The notes beneath the pieces were generated by a model, which was not told the origin of the DNA, searched no databases, and was given only the letters and a program-made list of their open reading frames with translations. Shown here in pieces: positions 46,103-58,179 of a stretch of 64,000 nt of DNA. The translations under genes were made by a program, and so were the position numbers. Numbering within the stretch: position 1 is the stretch's first letter; the number at the start of each line of letters is the position of its first letter. Source of the DNA: Streptococcus sp. 'caviae' (lineage in GTDB: Bacteria; Bacillota; Bacilli; Lactobacillales; Streptococcaceae); NCBI RefSeq assembly GCF_001937065.1, contig NZ_MOWR01000009.1, forward strand, positions 46,857 to 110,856. The letters are read 5' to 3'.

Positions 46103-46130
46103 TTGACAGAAATTATGAATGGGGTATAAT
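46103..46130 (+). promoter_or_regulatory. hrcA operon promoter
   Basis: TTGACA (46103-46108) and TATAAT (46125-46130) are 16 bp apart, lying between the two CIRCE copies. Confidence 0.9.
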
Positions 46131-46142
46131 GGAATCATGAAG

Positions 46143-46169
46143 TTAGCAGTCAGTTGTTAAGAGTGCTAA
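46143..46169. promoter_or_regulatory. CIRCE element 2 (one mismatch)
   Basis: TTAGCAGTC-N9-GAGTGCTAA carries a single change (C to G) in the left arm and lies in the transcribed leader, 32 bp before hrcA. Confidence 0.93.
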
Positions 46170-46201
46170 TTTTATTGAGCAGAGATTGGAGGTCAGCTTA
46201 G

Positions 46202-47236
46202 ATGATTACCCAACGTCAAAAAGATATTCTCAATTTGATTGTTGAGATTTTTACTAAGACGCATGAGCCCATCGGTTCTAAAACGCTCCAAAATTCGATT
46301 GCTTCAAGCAGTGCAACTATCAGAAATGATATGGCGGCTTTGGAGAAGCTGGGGCTTTTGGAAAAAGCGCACACCTCCAGCGGCCGTCTGCCCAGCCAAG
46401 AAGGCTTTCGCTACTTTGTGGAACACTCTTTAAATCCAGATAATCTGGATGAACAGGATACCTACCAAGTGATTAAGGCTTTTGATTTTGAGGTCTTTCG
46501 TTTAGATGACCTTTTGCAAAAAGCCAGCGATGTTCTGGCAGAGCTGACAGGCTATACATCATTGATTATGGATGTGGAGCCAAAGAGGCAGTGCTTGACC
46601 ACCTTTGATATTGTTAAGCTCAGCAATCACGATGCCTTGGCAGTTTTAACCTTAGATGAGGCCAGTCCTATAACGGTGCAGTTTGCCATCCCTAAGAATT
46701 TTTTGGACAGCGATTTGTTGACTGTTGTTAAAATTGTTCGGGAACGTCTCTTGAATCAGACGGTGCTGGATATCCATTACCGTTTGCGAACAGAACTTCC
46801 GCAGATTATTCAAAAGTATTTTCCGCGGACAGATAATGTTTTGGATTTATTTGATCATATTTTCAAACAAATTTTTCAAGAGAAGGTCTTCATCTCCGGT
46901 AAAATTAAAACACTGGAATTTGCAGGACTTGAAACCTATCAATTTCTGGATAATCCGCAGTCCGCTGCTTTGGAGATTCGCGAGACACTCCCGGAAGATG
47001 AAACTTATCGGGTGCAAATTGCTGAAAGCCGCGAGAAAAGTTTAGCAGAGCTGACGGTCATCAGTCAGAAATTTCTGATTCCTTACAGAGGATTTGGCAT
47101 TTTGACAGTGATTGGTCCGGTGGACTTGGATTATCGGCGGACGGTCAGTCTGATTACTATTATCAGCCGTATTTTAGCTATTAAGCTTGGGGACTTTTAC
47201 CGTTATCTCAACAGTAATCATTATGAAGTTCATTAA
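46202..47236 (+). CDS. hrcA: Heat-inducible transcription repressor HrcA
   Basis: HrcA binds CIRCE and keeps the chaperone operon off until GroE is titrated by unfolded proteins. The 344-residue protein begins [17 protein letters not shown], with the winged-helix [30 protein letters not shown] and the family motif [17 protein letters not shown]. It is first in the hrcA-grpE-dnaK-dnaJ operon and should autoregulate through both CIRCE elements. Confidence 0.97.
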   Translation: MITQRQKDILNLIVEIFTKTHEPIGSKTLQNSIASSSATIRNDMAALEKLGLLEKAHTSSGRLPSQEGFRYFVEHSLNPDNLDEQDTYQVIKAFDFEVFRLDDLLQKASDVLAELTGYTSLIMDVEPKRQCLTTFDIVKLSNHDALAVLTLDEASPITVQFAIPKNFLDSDLLTVVKIVRERLLNQTVLDIHYRLRTELPQIIQKYFPRTDNVLDLFDHIFKQIFQEKVFISGKIKTLEFAGLETYQFLDNPQSAALEIRETLPEDETYRVQIAESREKSLAELTVISQKFLIPYRGFGILTVIGPVDLDYRRTVSLITIISRILAIKLGDFYRYLNSNHYEVH

Positions 47237-47290
47237 GCAAAGAAAACAGTTGATTTTATTGTTAAAAACAAAAAGGAAAGAGGTGTAACC

Positions 47291-47839
47291 TTGTCGGAAA
47301 AAGAGACTAAAGAAGAGCTCAAGGAAGAAGCAAAAGCAGCTGAAACAACTGAATCTGCAGCTGAAGAAGTCACAGAAGAGGCTATTGAAGAAACTCCTGA
47401 AAATAAGGAGCTGCAGGAAGCACTTGACCGAGCAGAAGATTTTGAAAACAAGTATCTGCGTGCCCATGCTGAAATGCAAAATGTTCAGCGCCGTGCCAAT
47501 GAAGAGCGTCAGAGCTTACAAAAGTATCGCTCGCAGGACTTGGCAAAGAAAATTCTCCCCAGTCTTGATAATCTGGAAAGAGCTTTGGCTGTGGAAGGTC
47601 TAACAGACGATGTCAAGAAAGGGCTCGAAATGGTGCAGGAAAGTCTAATTCAGGCTCTCAAAGAAGAGGGAGTTGAAGAAGTGGAACTGGAAAACTTTGA
47701 TCCCAATCTTCACATGGCAGTACAAACTCTTGAAGCAGATGAAGAACACCCTGCAGATTCGATTGCACAGGTCTTGCAAAAGGGCTACAAACTCCATGAA
47801 CGTTTGCTAAGACCGGCCATGGTGGTGGTGTATAACTAG
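47291..47839 (+). CDS. grpE: Nucleotide exchange factor GrpE
   Basis: GrpE releases ADP from DnaK. The 182-residue protein has an acidic N-terminal coil ([17 protein letters not shown]), a long helical dimer region (about 50-100) and the C-terminal beta domain ending [17 protein letters not shown]. The start is TTG at 47291 after AAAGGAAAGAGGTG; no ATG fits. A gap of 490 bp with heavy secondary structure separates it from dnaK. Confidence 0.94.
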   Translation: MSEKETKEELKEEAKAAETTESAAEEVTEEAIEETPENKELQEALDRAEDFENKYLRAHAEMQNVQRRANEERQSLQKYRSQDLAKKILPSLDNLERALAVEGLTDDVKKGLEMVQESLIQALKEEGVEEVELENFDPNLHMAVQTLEADEEHPADSIAQVLQKGYKLHERLLRPAMVVVYN

Positions 47840-47842
47840 TCA

Positions 47843-48161
47843 ATAATGATGGGCATTAAAATGCCTCATCATTATACGGCAACCGCTATGGCGGATTGCC
47901 TAGACTCCTTACTAGCCAATGATGTTGGCTAATCAATAAAATAAAGATAATCACGTCCGAAACGACGGTAAACTAGGTGGTAAGTCAGAAATCTTTGATT
48001 TCGCTGACGCATCCCTGTAAGACTGACTAGTATTTTCATCGTCTGAAGGGCGTAGAAAGTGCAGCCAGCTACTGCTAATGAAACAAATAAAGTGCAAGCC
48101 GCAGGCTAGCACAGATCCCTCACTGATTCGCGCATCAAAAGGCGAACGAAGTGAGCTACAC
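47843..48161 (+). ncRNA. Highly structured 5' half of the grpE-dnaK gap
   Basis: A series of stems can be drawn: 47843-47875 (14-bp hairpin ataatgatg...catcattat), 47878-47900 (ggcaaccgc/gcggattgcc), 47913-47931 (tagccaa/ttggcta), a stem around 47985-48012 (gtcag-aaatc-ttt-gattt-cgctgac), 48091-48111 (gtgcaagcc-gca-ggctagcac) and 48120-48154 (tcact...agtga). No open frame of note is present. It lies inside the operon transcript and feeds directly into the repeated element at 48162. The function is unknown; mRNA processing or stabilisation between grpE and dnaK is one possibility. Confidence 0.5.
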
Positions 48162-50162
<2,001 letters not shown>

Positions 50163-50177
50163 AGGAAGAGAAATGGT

Positions 50178-50369
50178 ATGTATGGATTATTAGCTCTATT
50201 TTTGTTATTTATTGTTGCCTTTGGGGCCCTAATAGTAGTTGCATATCCTAAAGATGAGGGCGGAAATGAGACTTTATTTGGAAGAAAACCGATTTATTTA
50301 TTGCAGAAATTATTGGAGTTAATCATTCTACCGGTTGTGTTAGGATTGGTGTTGATACTACTGTCGTAA
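50178..50369 (+). CDS. Small membrane protein between dnaK and dnaJ
   Basis: The 63-residue protein has two hydrophobic segments (about 2-22 and 42-62) separated by a charged loop (YPKDEGGNETLFGRKPIYLL). It starts 15 nt after the dnaK stop, following GGAAGAG, and ends 11 nt before the hairpin at 50381. I do not recognise the family. Its place in the heat-shock operon suggests co-expression with dnaK; it may be a lineage-specific insertion. Confidence 0.68.
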   Translation: MYGLLALFLLFIVAFGALIVVAYPKDEGGNETLFGRKPIYLLQKLLELIILPVVLGLVLILLS

Positions 50370-50380
50370 CTATATTTATC

Positions 50381-50409
50381 ACAGAGGTTGAACCCCAGCC
50401 TCTGTTTTT
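50381..50409 (+). terminator. Intergenic terminator-like hairpin before dnaJ
   Basis: acagaggttg (50381-50390) and cagcctctgt (50396-50405) pair, then TTTT. It could end or attenuate transcription after the small membrane protein, so dnaJ expression may need read-through or processing. Confidence 0.72.
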
Positions 50410-50453
50410 GGGTAATAGCGTCAGCAATAAAAGCGGTCAAAGACCGCACAGCC

Positions 50454-50590
50454 GATAATTTTTGCCGTGGTGAGAGTAACAGTAGCTTTAGCTACTGTTA
50501 CGAGGGGATTTTTGAAACCTTTGGGTTCAAAAATAAGCAATGGAACGACATAGTCGGTCGCTTGCGTCCCCACCACCTAAGAAAATTATC
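50454..50590 (+). ncRNA. dnaJ-linked structured RNA element, copy 2
   Basis: The same architecture as copy 1 but with different helix sequences. P1a is 50454-50463 (gataattttt) with 50581-50590 (gaaaattatc); P1b gtggtg (50467-50472) with caccac (50571-50576). P2 is gtaacagtagc (50476-50486) with gctactgttac (50491-50501); P3 is atttttgaaacc with ggttcaaaaat (50508-50534) and the same bulged A. P4 has outer gcaa/ttgc and inner cgac-ata-gtcg around the same TGGAA/GTCGC loop. The GGGA/TCCC pseudoknot is also possible. It ends 26 nt before dnaJ. Confidence 0.8.
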
Positions 50591-50615
50591 AAAAAAATAA
50601 CAAAAGGTATTTAAG

Positions 50616-51749
50616 ATGAATAATACAGAATATTATGATCGTCTGGGGGTGTCAAAGGACGCCAGCCAGGACGAAATTAAAAAAGCTTATCGGAAGATGT
50701 CAAAAAAATACCATCCCGATATTAATAAGGATCCTGGAGCCGAAGAAAAATACAAAGAGATTCAAGAAGCCTATGAAACACTGGGAGATGAGCAAAAACG
50801 TGCCGCTTATGATCAATACGGTCCGGCAGGAGCCAATGGCGGTTTCGGCGGCAACGGTGGTTTTGGCGGTTTTGACAGCTCAGGTTTCGGCGGTTTTGAG
50901 GATATTTTTTCAAGTTTCTTCGGCGGCGGAGCTTCCAGAAATCCGAATGCCCCCCGTCAGGGTGATGATCTTCAGTATCGTGTCAATCTTCAGTTTGAAG
51001 AGGCTGTTTTTGGTACAGAAAAAGAGGTTCACTACAACCGCGAAGCAACTTGTCACACCTGTGACGGTTCAGGAGCCAAACCCGGCACAAGTCCTGTTAC
51101 CTGCGGTAAGTGCCATGGTTCAGGTGTTATCAATGTGGATACTCAGACGCCGCTTGGCATGATGCGCCGTCAGGTGACCTGTGATGTCTGTCATGGCAGC
51201 GGTAAGGAAATCAAGGAGCCTTGTCAAACCTGTCGTGGAACAGGCCATGAAAAACAAAGCCATAAGGTCTCTGTTAAAATCCCTGCCGGTGTTGAAACCG
51301 GTCAGCAAATCCGTTTGGCAGGTCAGGGAGAAGCCGGCTTTAACGGCGGTCCTTATGGGGATCTCTTTGTTATCATCAATGTTCTTAAGAGCGACAAATT
51401 TGAACGCGATGGATCGACCATCTACTATAGCTTGAACATTAACTTTGTTCAGGCGGCTCTTGGAGATACCGTTGAGGTACCGACTGTTCACGGCAATGTT
51501 GAACTGGCCATCCCTGCCGGAACCCAGACAGGCAAAACTTTCCGTCTTAAGGGTAAAGGAGCACCGCGTTTGCGCGGCAATGGACAGGGGGATCAGCATG
51601 TGACCGTCAAGGTTGTTACACCGACAAAACTAAACGATGCCCAAAAAGAGGCTCTGCAGGCTTTTGCTAAGGCCAGCGGCCTCGATCCCGTTCATCCTAA
51701 GAAAAAAGGCTTCTTTAACAAGGTAAAAGATGCTTTTGATGAGATGTAA
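50616..51749 (+). CDS. dnaJ: Co-chaperone DnaJ (Hsp40)
   Basis: DnaJ delivers substrates to DnaK and stimulates its ATPase. The 377-residue protein has a J-domain ([27 protein letters not shown] in KYHPDINKD), a Gly/Phe-rich stretch (about 75-110), four CxxCxGxG zinc repeats ([36 protein letters not shown]) and the C-terminal substrate domain. It is class I DnaJ. The RNA copy 2 lies immediately upstream. Confidence 0.97.
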   Translation: MNNTEYYDRLGVSKDASQDEIKKAYRKMSKKYHPDINKDPGAEEKYKEIQEAYETLGDEQKRAAYDQYGPAGANGGFGGNGGFGGFDSSGFGGFEDIFSSFFGGGASRNPNAPRQGDDLQYRVNLQFEEAVFGTEKEVHYNREATCHTCDGSGAKPGTSPVTCGKCHGSGVINVDTQTPLGMMRRQVTCDVCHGSGKEIKEPCQTCRGTGHEKQSHKVSVKIPAGVETGQQIRLAGQGEAGFNGGPYGDLFVIINVLKSDKFERDGSTIYYSLNINFVQAALGDTVEVPTVHGNVELAIPAGTQTGKTFRLKGKGAPRLRGNGQGDQHVTVKVVTPTKLNDAQKEALQAFAKASGLDPVHPKKKGFFNKVKDAFDEM

Positions 51750-51763
51750 AACAGCTAAAAGAG

Positions 51764-51792
51764 CCTGAGATATTTTATCTCAGGTTTTTTTC
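51764..51792 (+). terminator. dnaJ operon terminator
   Basis: cctgagata (51764-51772) and tatctcagg (51776-51784) form a perfect 9-bp stem with loop ttt, followed by seven T residues. Confidence 0.94.
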
Positions 51793-51952
51793 GTAGCCGT
51801 AAACTTTTGTTCTTCAGTTTTTAAATGCTTGAGGTCTCTTTAACAGCGGGGATCAAGGATGACTTTATCTGTAATTGCAGTTATGGGTCGGCTGGAATGT
51901 CTGATGATTTTTAGCGTTTAAACTGTCCCCGTACAGATGAAAGGTTCTTGTC

Positions 51953-51987
51953 TTGTCCCTCAGCTTTTAGCATGCTATAATGCATTT
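51953..51987 (+). promoter_or_regulatory. truA promoter, leaderless start
   Basis: TTGTCC (51953-51958), 17-bp spacer and TGC-TATAAT with -10 at 51976-51981. The ATG at 51988 is 6 nt after the -10, so the mRNA should begin at or next to the start codon, with no room for a ribosome binding site. Confidence 0.78.
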
Positions 51988-52737
51988 ATGGTACGATATA
52001 AAGCAATTATTTCTTATGATGGAACAGATTTTTCCGGCTTTCAGCGGCAGAAAAATGCAAGAACGGTTCAGGAAGAAATTGAGAAGACGCTTTTGAGATT
52101 GAACAGCGGCACATTTGTTAAGATTCACGGTGCAGGCCGAACAGATGCAGGCGTTCATGCTTACGGTCAGGTTATTCATTTTGACCTGGATGAGGAGCGT
52201 GATTTGGAAAGACTGCGCTTTGGTTTGGATACGCAGACACCGGACGATATTGATGTTATCAGGGTTGATAAGGTTTCTGAAAATTTTCATGCACGGTATT
52301 GCAAGCATAGTAAAACCTACGAATTTCTAGTTGATCTGGGTCGGCCTAAAAATCCTCTCATGCGCCATTATGCGACGCATTTTCCCTATGCGGTTGATGT
52401 CACTGCCATTGAAGCGGCAATCAAAAAACTGCGGGGAAGGCATGATTTCACAGGATTTACAGCTTCCGGGACAAGTGTTGATAATAAAGTTAGGACAATC
52501 AGCCGTGCAGACGTTGCTTTTGATGGGGAGAACCACTTGCTGATTTTCACCTTTACGGGAAACGGTTTTTTGTATAAGCAGGTTCGAAATATGGTCGGAA
52601 CCCTGCTGAAAATTGGCAATGGCCGCATGCCGGTTGAACAGATTGACAGTATTTTGGAGTTAAAAGACCGCCATTTAGCCGGTCCGACAGCTGCAGGCAA
52701 TGGGCTTTATCTTAAGGAGATTATTTATGATGACTAA
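51988..52737 (+). CDS. truA: tRNA pseudouridine synthase A
   Basis: TruA modifies positions 38-40 of tRNAs. The 249-residue protein starts [21 protein letters not shown], with the catalytic Asp in [15 protein letters not shown] and [14 protein letters not shown] near the C-terminus. Start 51988 fits the family; a longer frame from 51937 includes the promoter and is not used. The stop overlaps the next gene, so truA-thiD are translated together. Confidence 0.96.
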   Translation: MVRYKAIISYDGTDFSGFQRQKNARTVQEEIEKTLLRLNSGTFVKIHGAGRTDAGVHAYGQVIHFDLDEERDLERLRFGLDTQTPDDIDVIRVDKVSENFHARYCKHSKTYEFLVDLGRPKNPLMRHYATHFPYAVDVTAIEAAIKKLRGRHDFTGFTASGTSVDNKVRTISRADVAFDGENHLLIFTFTGNGFLYKQVRNMVGTLLKIGNGRMPVEQIDSILELKDRHLAGPTAAGNGLYLKEIIYDD

Positions 52738-53491
52738 ATATATTTTAGCGATTTCAGGAAATGATATTTTTAGCGGCGGCGGTTTATCTGCCGATCTGGC
52801 AACCTATACAGTTAATGGACTTAAGGGGTTTGTAGCAGTGAGCTGCCTTACTGCTGTAACAGAAAAAGGATTTGAAGTCTTCCCCGTGGACGGCGATATT
52901 TTTGGCCAGCAGTTAGACAGTTTGGCAGATATTGATTTTTCTGCCATAAAACTGGGACTTCTCCCCAATGTGGAAGTAGCTGAAAAAGCCTTAACCTTCA
53001 TTAAAGAGCAAAAAGGGATTCCTGTGGTTTTAGATCCGGTCCTTGTTTGCAAGGAAAATCACGATCTGGAAGTCAGTGCACTGCGAGATGAACTGATTCG
53101 GTTTTTCCCCTATGTCACTATTATTACACCCAATCTGACCGAAGCGCAGCTATTGACCCAAAAAACCATAGAAAGTTTAGAGGATATGAAGGAAGCCGCT
53201 CAGATGCTGCATAGCATGGGCGCTCAAAATGTGGTTGTCAAGGGCGGCAATCGTTTTCGCAAGGATCGAGCTCTGGACGTCTTTTATGACGGGCAGCATT
53301 TTCAAGTGCTGGACTGCCCTGTCTTAGACAAAAATAATACGGGGGCGGGCTGTACTTTTGCGTCAAGCATTGCCAGTCAGTTAGTACTTGGCAAGACTGT
53401 TCAAGAAGCTGTCAGCGAAGCTAAGGCCTTTGTCTATCAGGCGATTGAACACTCAGATGATTATGGGGTAAAACAAAATTATGAAAGATGA
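52727..53491 (+). CDS. Hydroxymethylpyrimidine/phosphomethylpyrimidine or pyridoxal kinase (ThiD-like)
   Basis: The 254-residue ribokinase-like protein begins [22 protein letters not shown] and ends with the ATP-site motif [17 protein letters not shown], and it has [10 protein letters not shown]. Enzymes of this group act on hydroxymethylpyrimidine (ThiD) or pyridoxal (PdxY/K). The next gene is an ECF S-component, so a vitamin B1 or B6 precursor is the likely substrate. ATG 52727 or 52730 both follow AAGGAG. Confidence 0.85.
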   Translation: MMTKYILAISGNDIFSGGGLSADLATYTVNGLKGFVAVSCLTAVTEKGFEVFPVDGDIFGQQLDSLADIDFSAIKLGLLPNVEVAEKALTFIKEQKGIPVVLDPVLVCKENHDLEVSALRDELIRFFPYVTIITPNLTEAQLLTQKTIESLEDMKEAAQMLHSMGAQNVVVKGGNRFRKDRALDVFYDGQHFQVLDCPVLDKNNTGAGCTFASSIASQLVLGKTVQEAVSEAKAFVYQAIEHSDDYGVKQNYER

Positions 53492-53948
53492 CAAGGTGCA
53501 GCGTCTAAGCCTGCTTGCAGTTTTAACGGCTTTAAGTGTTGTTTTTGGCTTATTTCTAAAGATTCCGACACCGACAGGCTTTTTAACTTTTTTAGATGCT
53601 GGTATTTACTTCACGGCCTTTTATTTAGGGAGCAAAGAAGGAGCTGCTGTTGGCGGTCTGTCCGCATTTTTGCTGGATCTGACTGCTGGCTATCCCAATT
53701 GGATGCTCATCAGTCTTTTGGCGCACGGTGGACAGGGCTATTTTGCCGGATGGACCGGTAGAAAGCATTGTTTAGGGCTCGTCTTAGCCTCTTTGACCAT
53801 GGTTGGGCTTTACTTTTTGTTTTCTATTCCTTTTTACGGTCTGGGAGCTTCGCTGGCCGGTATTTGGGGCAATGTCCTGCAAAACTTTTTTGGCATGCTG
53901 ATTGGCTACCTTACCTGTCTAAACTTTAAACGTTTGGAAAGGAGATAA
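53481..53948 (+). CDS. ECF transporter S-component (vitamin uptake)
   Basis: The 155-residue integral membrane protein has about five hydrophobic segments and the ECF S-component features ([51 protein letters not shown]). It would bind a vitamin and use a shared energising module encoded elsewhere. Its start overlaps the ThiD-like kinase by 11 nt, so thiamine-related (ThiW-like) or pyridoxine (PdxU-like) substrates are the best guesses. Confidence 0.84.
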   Translation: MKDDKVQRLSLLAVLTALSVVFGLFLKIPTPTGFLTFLDAGIYFTAFYLGSKEGAAVGGLSAFLLDLTAGYPNWMLISLLAHGGQGYFAGWTGRKHCLGLVLASLTMVGLYFLFSIPFYGLGASLAGIWGNVLQNFFGMLIGYLTCLNFKRLERR

Positions 53949-53949
53949 G

Positions 53950-54513
53950 ATGGATTTACAAGAAATACAAAGACAAACGCACAGCATTGTTGCTGATATC
54001 ATTGAGCGTTCGGCTATTAAAAACGGTCAGATTTTTGTTCTCGGCCTATCCAGCAGTGAAGTTGCCGGCGGTGTGATTGGGCAGAATTCCAGTCTTGAGA
54101 TTGGCGAAACGATTGTTAAGACAATCTTGTCTTATCTCAATGACAGGGGTATTTATCTGGCAGTTCAGGGCTGTGAGCATCTCAATCGTGCTCTGGTGGT
54201 TGAGCGTAAATTGGCTGAGAAAAAAGATTTAGAAATCGTCAATGTTCTGCCGACTCTTCATGCCGGCGGTAGCGGCCAGCTGGCAGCCTTTAAATACATG
54301 AACGATCCTGTGGAAGTTGAAGAAATCACAGCCCATGCGGGTCTTGATATCGGCGATACGGCTATTGGTATGCATATCAAGCGCGTGCAGGTTCCCTTGC
54401 GTCCCCTTGTGCGAGAACTCGGCGGAGCCCATGTCACAGCCTTGGCCAGCCGTCCCAAACTTATCGGCGGCAGTCGGGCAACTTATCAGCCGGATCCTAT
54501 TCGTAAATTTTAA
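53950..54513 (+). CDS. YwlG/UPF0340 family protein
   Basis: The 187-residue protein has motifs [35 protein letters not shown] and [23 protein letters not shown]. It is a conserved Firmicute family of unknown function. It starts 1 nt after the S-component stop, so it shares the vitamin operon, though no role in it is known. Confidence 0.92.
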   Translation: MDLQEIQRQTHSIVADIIERSAIKNGQIFVLGLSSSEVAGGVIGQNSSLEIGETIVKTILSYLNDRGIYLAVQGCEHLNRALVVERKLAEKKDLEIVNVLPTLHAGGSGQLAAFKYMNDPVEVEEITAHAGLDIGDTAIGMHIKRVQVPLRPLVRELGGAHVTALASRPKLIGGSRATYQPDPIRKF

Positions 54514-54560
54514 AAACCAGCCTCTTAACAGACTAACTCTGACAAGGGGCTGGTTTTGTT
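54512..54560. terminator. Convergent terminator
   Basis: aaaaccagcctctt...aaggggctggtttt (54513-54557) forms a stem with A-run before and T-run after, placed between convergent genes and probably used by both. Confidence 0.85.
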
Positions 54561-55423
54561 TATTTTTGAAACTGGGGCCTAGTCATACTATTAGCTGTAG
54601 GCAAAGCAATTCCAGCCGCTGTAAGCGCTTCTTGATAGAGGCGGTAAAACGTATAGTAGATATGGTTTTGTCTGCCGTTTTGGACAAAGATGTCTACCCG
54701 AAAGACCATCTGTCCTGTTGCTGCAGATGGTGTTGCGCCTAAGATACTGGGGACACCAACAATTTCAGGATAATTGGGAACATTTTCTTCATTGACTTGG
54801 TTGATAACAGCAGTCACTGTTTCAAGGCTTGTATCAGCGTAAATGGGAATATCAATCTGCGCCCGCATATCACCGCGGGACAGATTGCTGACAATGGTAA
54901 TACTGCGGTTGGGAATGAAATGCAGGGTCCCGTCAAAATCGCGGATTTGTGTGGTTCGGATGCCGACGCTGACAACCGTTCCAGCAATAGTTCCAGTTAC
55001 CGTATTTAACTTGACGGAATCACCAACATCAAACTGACGCTCAAGCAAAATGAAAAAGCCGTTAACCAAATCAGAAAGGAATCCTTGGGCGCCGAGCCCT
55101 ATAGCGACACCTGCAATTCCTGCACCGGCTAAAAGACTTGAAACCGGAAGTCCGATAATTGCCAACATCCAGTAAATCAGCAGAAAATAGAGGCTGTAGT
55201 CCATCAGGTTGTGAAAGAGTTTTACCAAGGTTTTTTGCCGAGCTTGGCTGTATTTAGCCAGAGACATAGACTTGGCAACGGTTTTTTTAAAAAGGTAGTT
55301 GATGACCTTTTTGGCGATTGCAAAAACGACAAGTAACAGGAAGATGGACAGGAGCTTGGAAGAGAAGTCAAACACCATCTTCTCCAGATCAAAATTGCCC
55401 AGATAGGAAGTTATAAATTTCAT
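54560..55423 (-). CDS. Small-conductance mechanosensitive channel, MscS family
   Basis: The 287-residue protein has three membrane helices (about 20-42, 65-88 and 93-120). The pore helix GAGIAGVAIGLGAQGFLSDLVNGFFILLE carries the Ala/Gly packing of MscS TM3, followed by the cytoplasmic beta domain VGDSVKLNTVTGTIAGTVVSVGIRTTQIRDFDG. It protects against osmotic downshock. Monocistronic, minus strand. Confidence 0.94.
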   Translation of the reverse strand: MKFITSYLGNFDLEKMVFDFSSKLLSIFLLLVVFAIAKKVINYLFKKTVAKSMSLAKYSQARQKTLVKLFHNLMDYSLYFLLIYWMLAIIGLPVSSLLAGAGIAGVAIGLGAQGFLSDLVNGFFILLERQFDVGDSVKLNTVTGTIAGTVVSVGIRTTQIRDFDGTLHFIPNRSITIVSNLSRGDMRAQIDIPIYADTSLETVTAVINQVNEENVPNYPEIVGVPSILGATPSAATGQMVFRVDIFVQNGRQNHIYYTFYRLYQEALTAAGIALPTANSMTRPQFQK

Positions 55424-55603
55424 GATTTTAGTGTATCAAAAAAACCAAAAATTAAAAAGAGGCTGACAGAAAGTGCCATCCAATTAGAACACAAAACTAT
55501 CAACGGACCAATTCCTTTTGCCTGCAGGGATGAAACCAAAAGAAAAAAGCGGAGCAAAATCAGCACTTGCAAGGCCTGACTTTGTGTCGCTTTTAATTGT
55601 TAT

Positions 55604-56419
55604 TTATTGTTCCTTATGAGGGGTCTGCGTTTGGTTGAGCCAAGCGTAGGCTAAGCCGATGAAAACACCGCCGCCGATCCAGTTGCCAAAGAACACGACA
55701 ATCCACTGGCGCAGAACATTGATGAGCTCAAGGCCTTTGATATGTTCGACAGAACTGAAAGCAGCCAGCATGAAAGAAGCAAAATTGGCAATCAAGTGTT
55801 CGTTGATTAAAAAGACAAACATGAAAATGGCTGAGAGGGCAATGGTGATTTTGGCGCTTTCTTCTTTGAGAAGCATATAGCCCAGAATAGCGATATTGAC
55901 GAACATGTTGGCTGTAATACCTTCAAAGAAATTTTGCCAATCACTCTTAGCCAGCTTTGTCTGCACGGCATTGACTAAAAAACTTTTGTCGGTCAGCTGA
56001 TCAAAGGAGAATGACTGGTTGAAAAGCCAGGCCAAAATAATGGCGCCGATGAGATTGAAAAAGGTACAGGTCACTAAAATGACTGTGGCTTTTTTGAAGG
56101 AAATGTGCTTGTAGTAAGCTCCTGAAGACAGAAACATCATATTTGATGTCGCCAGCTCCCCATTAAAAAGCAAGACATAAACCAAACCAAAACTAAAAAT
56201 AAAGGCGAAAGCGAAACGTCCAAAGGCAGGAGAAAACTGGGAGATGACATCGGCAGCGATGGCACCGACGGCAGTACTCATTGTTAAATAGGCTCCTGCA
56301 AACATGGAACGCAAGGCGTAGCGCCCGAGGCTTTCATCAAAAAGAGCCTCTTTTTTACGGCAGGCTGCAGCTATTTTTTCCTGAAAAGGACTGGGTGTAG
56401 CAGTTGTGGTATGAACCAT
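55604..56419 (-). CDS. Formate/nitrite channel (FocA-like)
   Basis: The 271-residue protein has six membrane helices and FNT motifs (GRYALRSMFAGAYLTMSTAVGAIAAD, FNGELATSNMMFLSSGAYYKHISFKKA, and the central-pore FGNWIGGGVFIGLAYAWLN). Such channels export formate or import nitrite. In a streptococcus, formate made by pyruvate formate-lyase is the obvious substrate. Its terminator is weak. Confidence 0.93.
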   Translation of the reverse strand: MVHTTTATPSPFQEKIAAACRKKEALFDESLGRYALRSMFAGAYLTMSTAVGAIAADVISQFSPAFGRFAFAFIFSFGLVYVLLFNGELATSNMMFLSSGAYYKHISFKKATVILVTCTFFNLIGAIILAWLFNQSFSFDQLTDKSFLVNAVQTKLAKSDWQNFFEGITANMFVNIAILGYMLLKEESAKITIALSAIFMFVFLINEHLIANFASFMLAAFSSVEHIKGLELINVLRQWIVVFFGNWIGGGVFIGLAYAWLNQTQTPHKEQ

Positions 56420-56656
56420 AAGAGCACCTTTCTAAAAAATTTATTTTGAAAAATTTAATCATTTTCCTTTACATTATACCTTTTTTTAAGAAAAATGAAA
56501 AGGGTTTCAGAAAAGGAGTGGGTTTTCCCAAGCGAAAATACATTTTGTTGCTTTCTCCGAAATTTAGCCGCCGTTAAATAGAAGAAAAAACTTCCAAATT
56601 GACAATAAATGTGATAAACTGGAAAGTGCAAATAAATTTTAAGGAGAAATGACTTC

Positions 56657-57940
56657 ATGTCTACATCATTTGAAAACAAAGCTACAAATCGTGGGGTTGT
56701 TACGTTCACGATTGGCCAAGACAAGATTCAGCCGGCTCTTGACCAAGCCTTCAATAAAGTGAAGAAAGATATTTCAGTTCCGGGATTCCGCAAGGGACAT
56801 ATTACACGTACTGTTTTTAATCAAAAATTCGGTGAAGAAGCTCTTTATGAAGAGGCTTTGAACAGTATTTTGCCAGCAGCATACGAAGGAGCGGTTGCTG
56901 AACTGGAACTGGACGTTGTAGCTCAGCCAAAAATTGATGTTAAATCAATGGAAAAAGGCCAAGACTGGGAAATTACTGCAGAAGTGGTAACGAAACCGGA
57001 AGTAAAACTTGGTGACTATAAAAACCTTGAAGTATCAGTGGAAGAATCTAAAGAAGTTACTGATGCAGAAGTGGACGAAAAAATTGAACGCGAACGCAGC
57101 AACTTAGCTGAGCTCGTTCTGAAAGAAGACGCAGCAGCTGAAGGTGATACTGTCGTTATCGACTTTGTTGGTTCAGTTGACGGTGTTGAATTTGACGGCG
57201 GCAAAGGTGACAACTTCTCCCTTGAATTGGGCAGCGGCCAGTTTATTCCTGGCTTTGAAGACCAATTGATTGGCAAAAAAGCTGGCGAAACAGTTGACGT
57301 TAACGTTACCTTCCCAGAAGATTACCAAGCAGCAGACCTTGCTGGCAAGGACGCTAAATTTGTAACAACTATCCATGAAGTCAAAGCTAAAGAAGTTCCA
57401 GAATTGGACGACGAATTGGCTAAAGATATTGACGAAGAAGTAGAAACTTTGGATGAATTAAAGGCTAAGTACCGTAAGGAACTTGAAGCTGCTAAGGAAA
57501 CTGCCTATGATGATGCAGTTGAAAGCGCAGCGATTGACTTGGCTGTTGCTAATGCGGAAATTGTTGAATTGCCGGAAGAAATGGTTCATGATGAAGTTCA
57601 TCGTGCTATGCAGGAATTTATGGGCAATATGCAGCGCCAAGGTATCTCATCAGAAATGTACTTCCAATTGACCGGTACAACTGAAGAAGACCTTCACAAA
57701 CAATACGAAGCAGACGCTGACAAGCGTGTGAAAACAAACCTCGTTATTGAGGCGATTGCTAAGGCAGAAGGCTTCGAAGCTTCAGACGAAGAAATCGAAA
57801 AAGAAATCACTGATCTTGCAGCTGAATACAGCATGGATGCGGAACAAGTACGTTCACTTCTGTCGCCTGATATGCTCAAGCATGACATTGCCATGAAAAA
57901 AGCTGTTGATACTATTACAAGCACAGCAAGCGTTAAATAA
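56657..57940 (+). CDS. tig: Trigger factor (ribosome-associated chaperone)
   Basis: The 427-residue protein has the N-terminal ribosome-binding domain ([28 protein letters not shown], signature loop GFRKGH), an FKBP-type peptidyl-prolyl isomerase domain (about 160-245, [20 protein letters not shown]) and a helical C-terminal arm region. It binds nascent chains. It is called ropA in streptococci, where it is needed for secreted protease maturation in some species. AAGGAG precedes the ATG. Confidence 0.97.
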   Translation: MSTSFENKATNRGVVTFTIGQDKIQPALDQAFNKVKKDISVPGFRKGHITRTVFNQKFGEEALYEEALNSILPAAYEGAVAELELDVVAQPKIDVKSMEKGQDWEITAEVVTKPEVKLGDYKNLEVSVEESKEVTDAEVDEKIERERSNLAELVLKEDAAAEGDTVVIDFVGSVDGVEFDGGKGDNFSLELGSGQFIPGFEDQLIGKKAGETVDVNVTFPEDYQAADLAGKDAKFVTTIHEVKAKEVPELDDELAKDIDEEVETLDELKAKYRKELEAAKETAYDDAVESAAIDLAVANAEIVELPEEMVHDEVHRAMQEFMGNMQRQGISSEMYFQLTGTTEEDLHKQYEADADKRVKTNLVIEAIAKAEGFEASDEEIEKEITDLAAEYSMDAEQVRSLLSPDMLKHDIAMKKAVDTITSTASVK

Positions 57941-58179
57941 GCCTGCTTCACTGCTTTTCTTAAATAGGACTTGGGGAATTTGCTCCAGGTCCTTAATTTT
58001 TTCAGGTATTTACAGAACAGGCAAGGTTAAGGGTCTGTAATGGCAGAAAAATCAAAGAAACAGAGAGCCCTGTCACGGATTTCTTCATCTTTTTCTAGCA
58101 AGGTGTTTAACAGCCTGTTATAATAAGGTAGAAGGAAACGCAATTATATCTAGTCTTTAATGCAAATGAGGAGTTGCCT

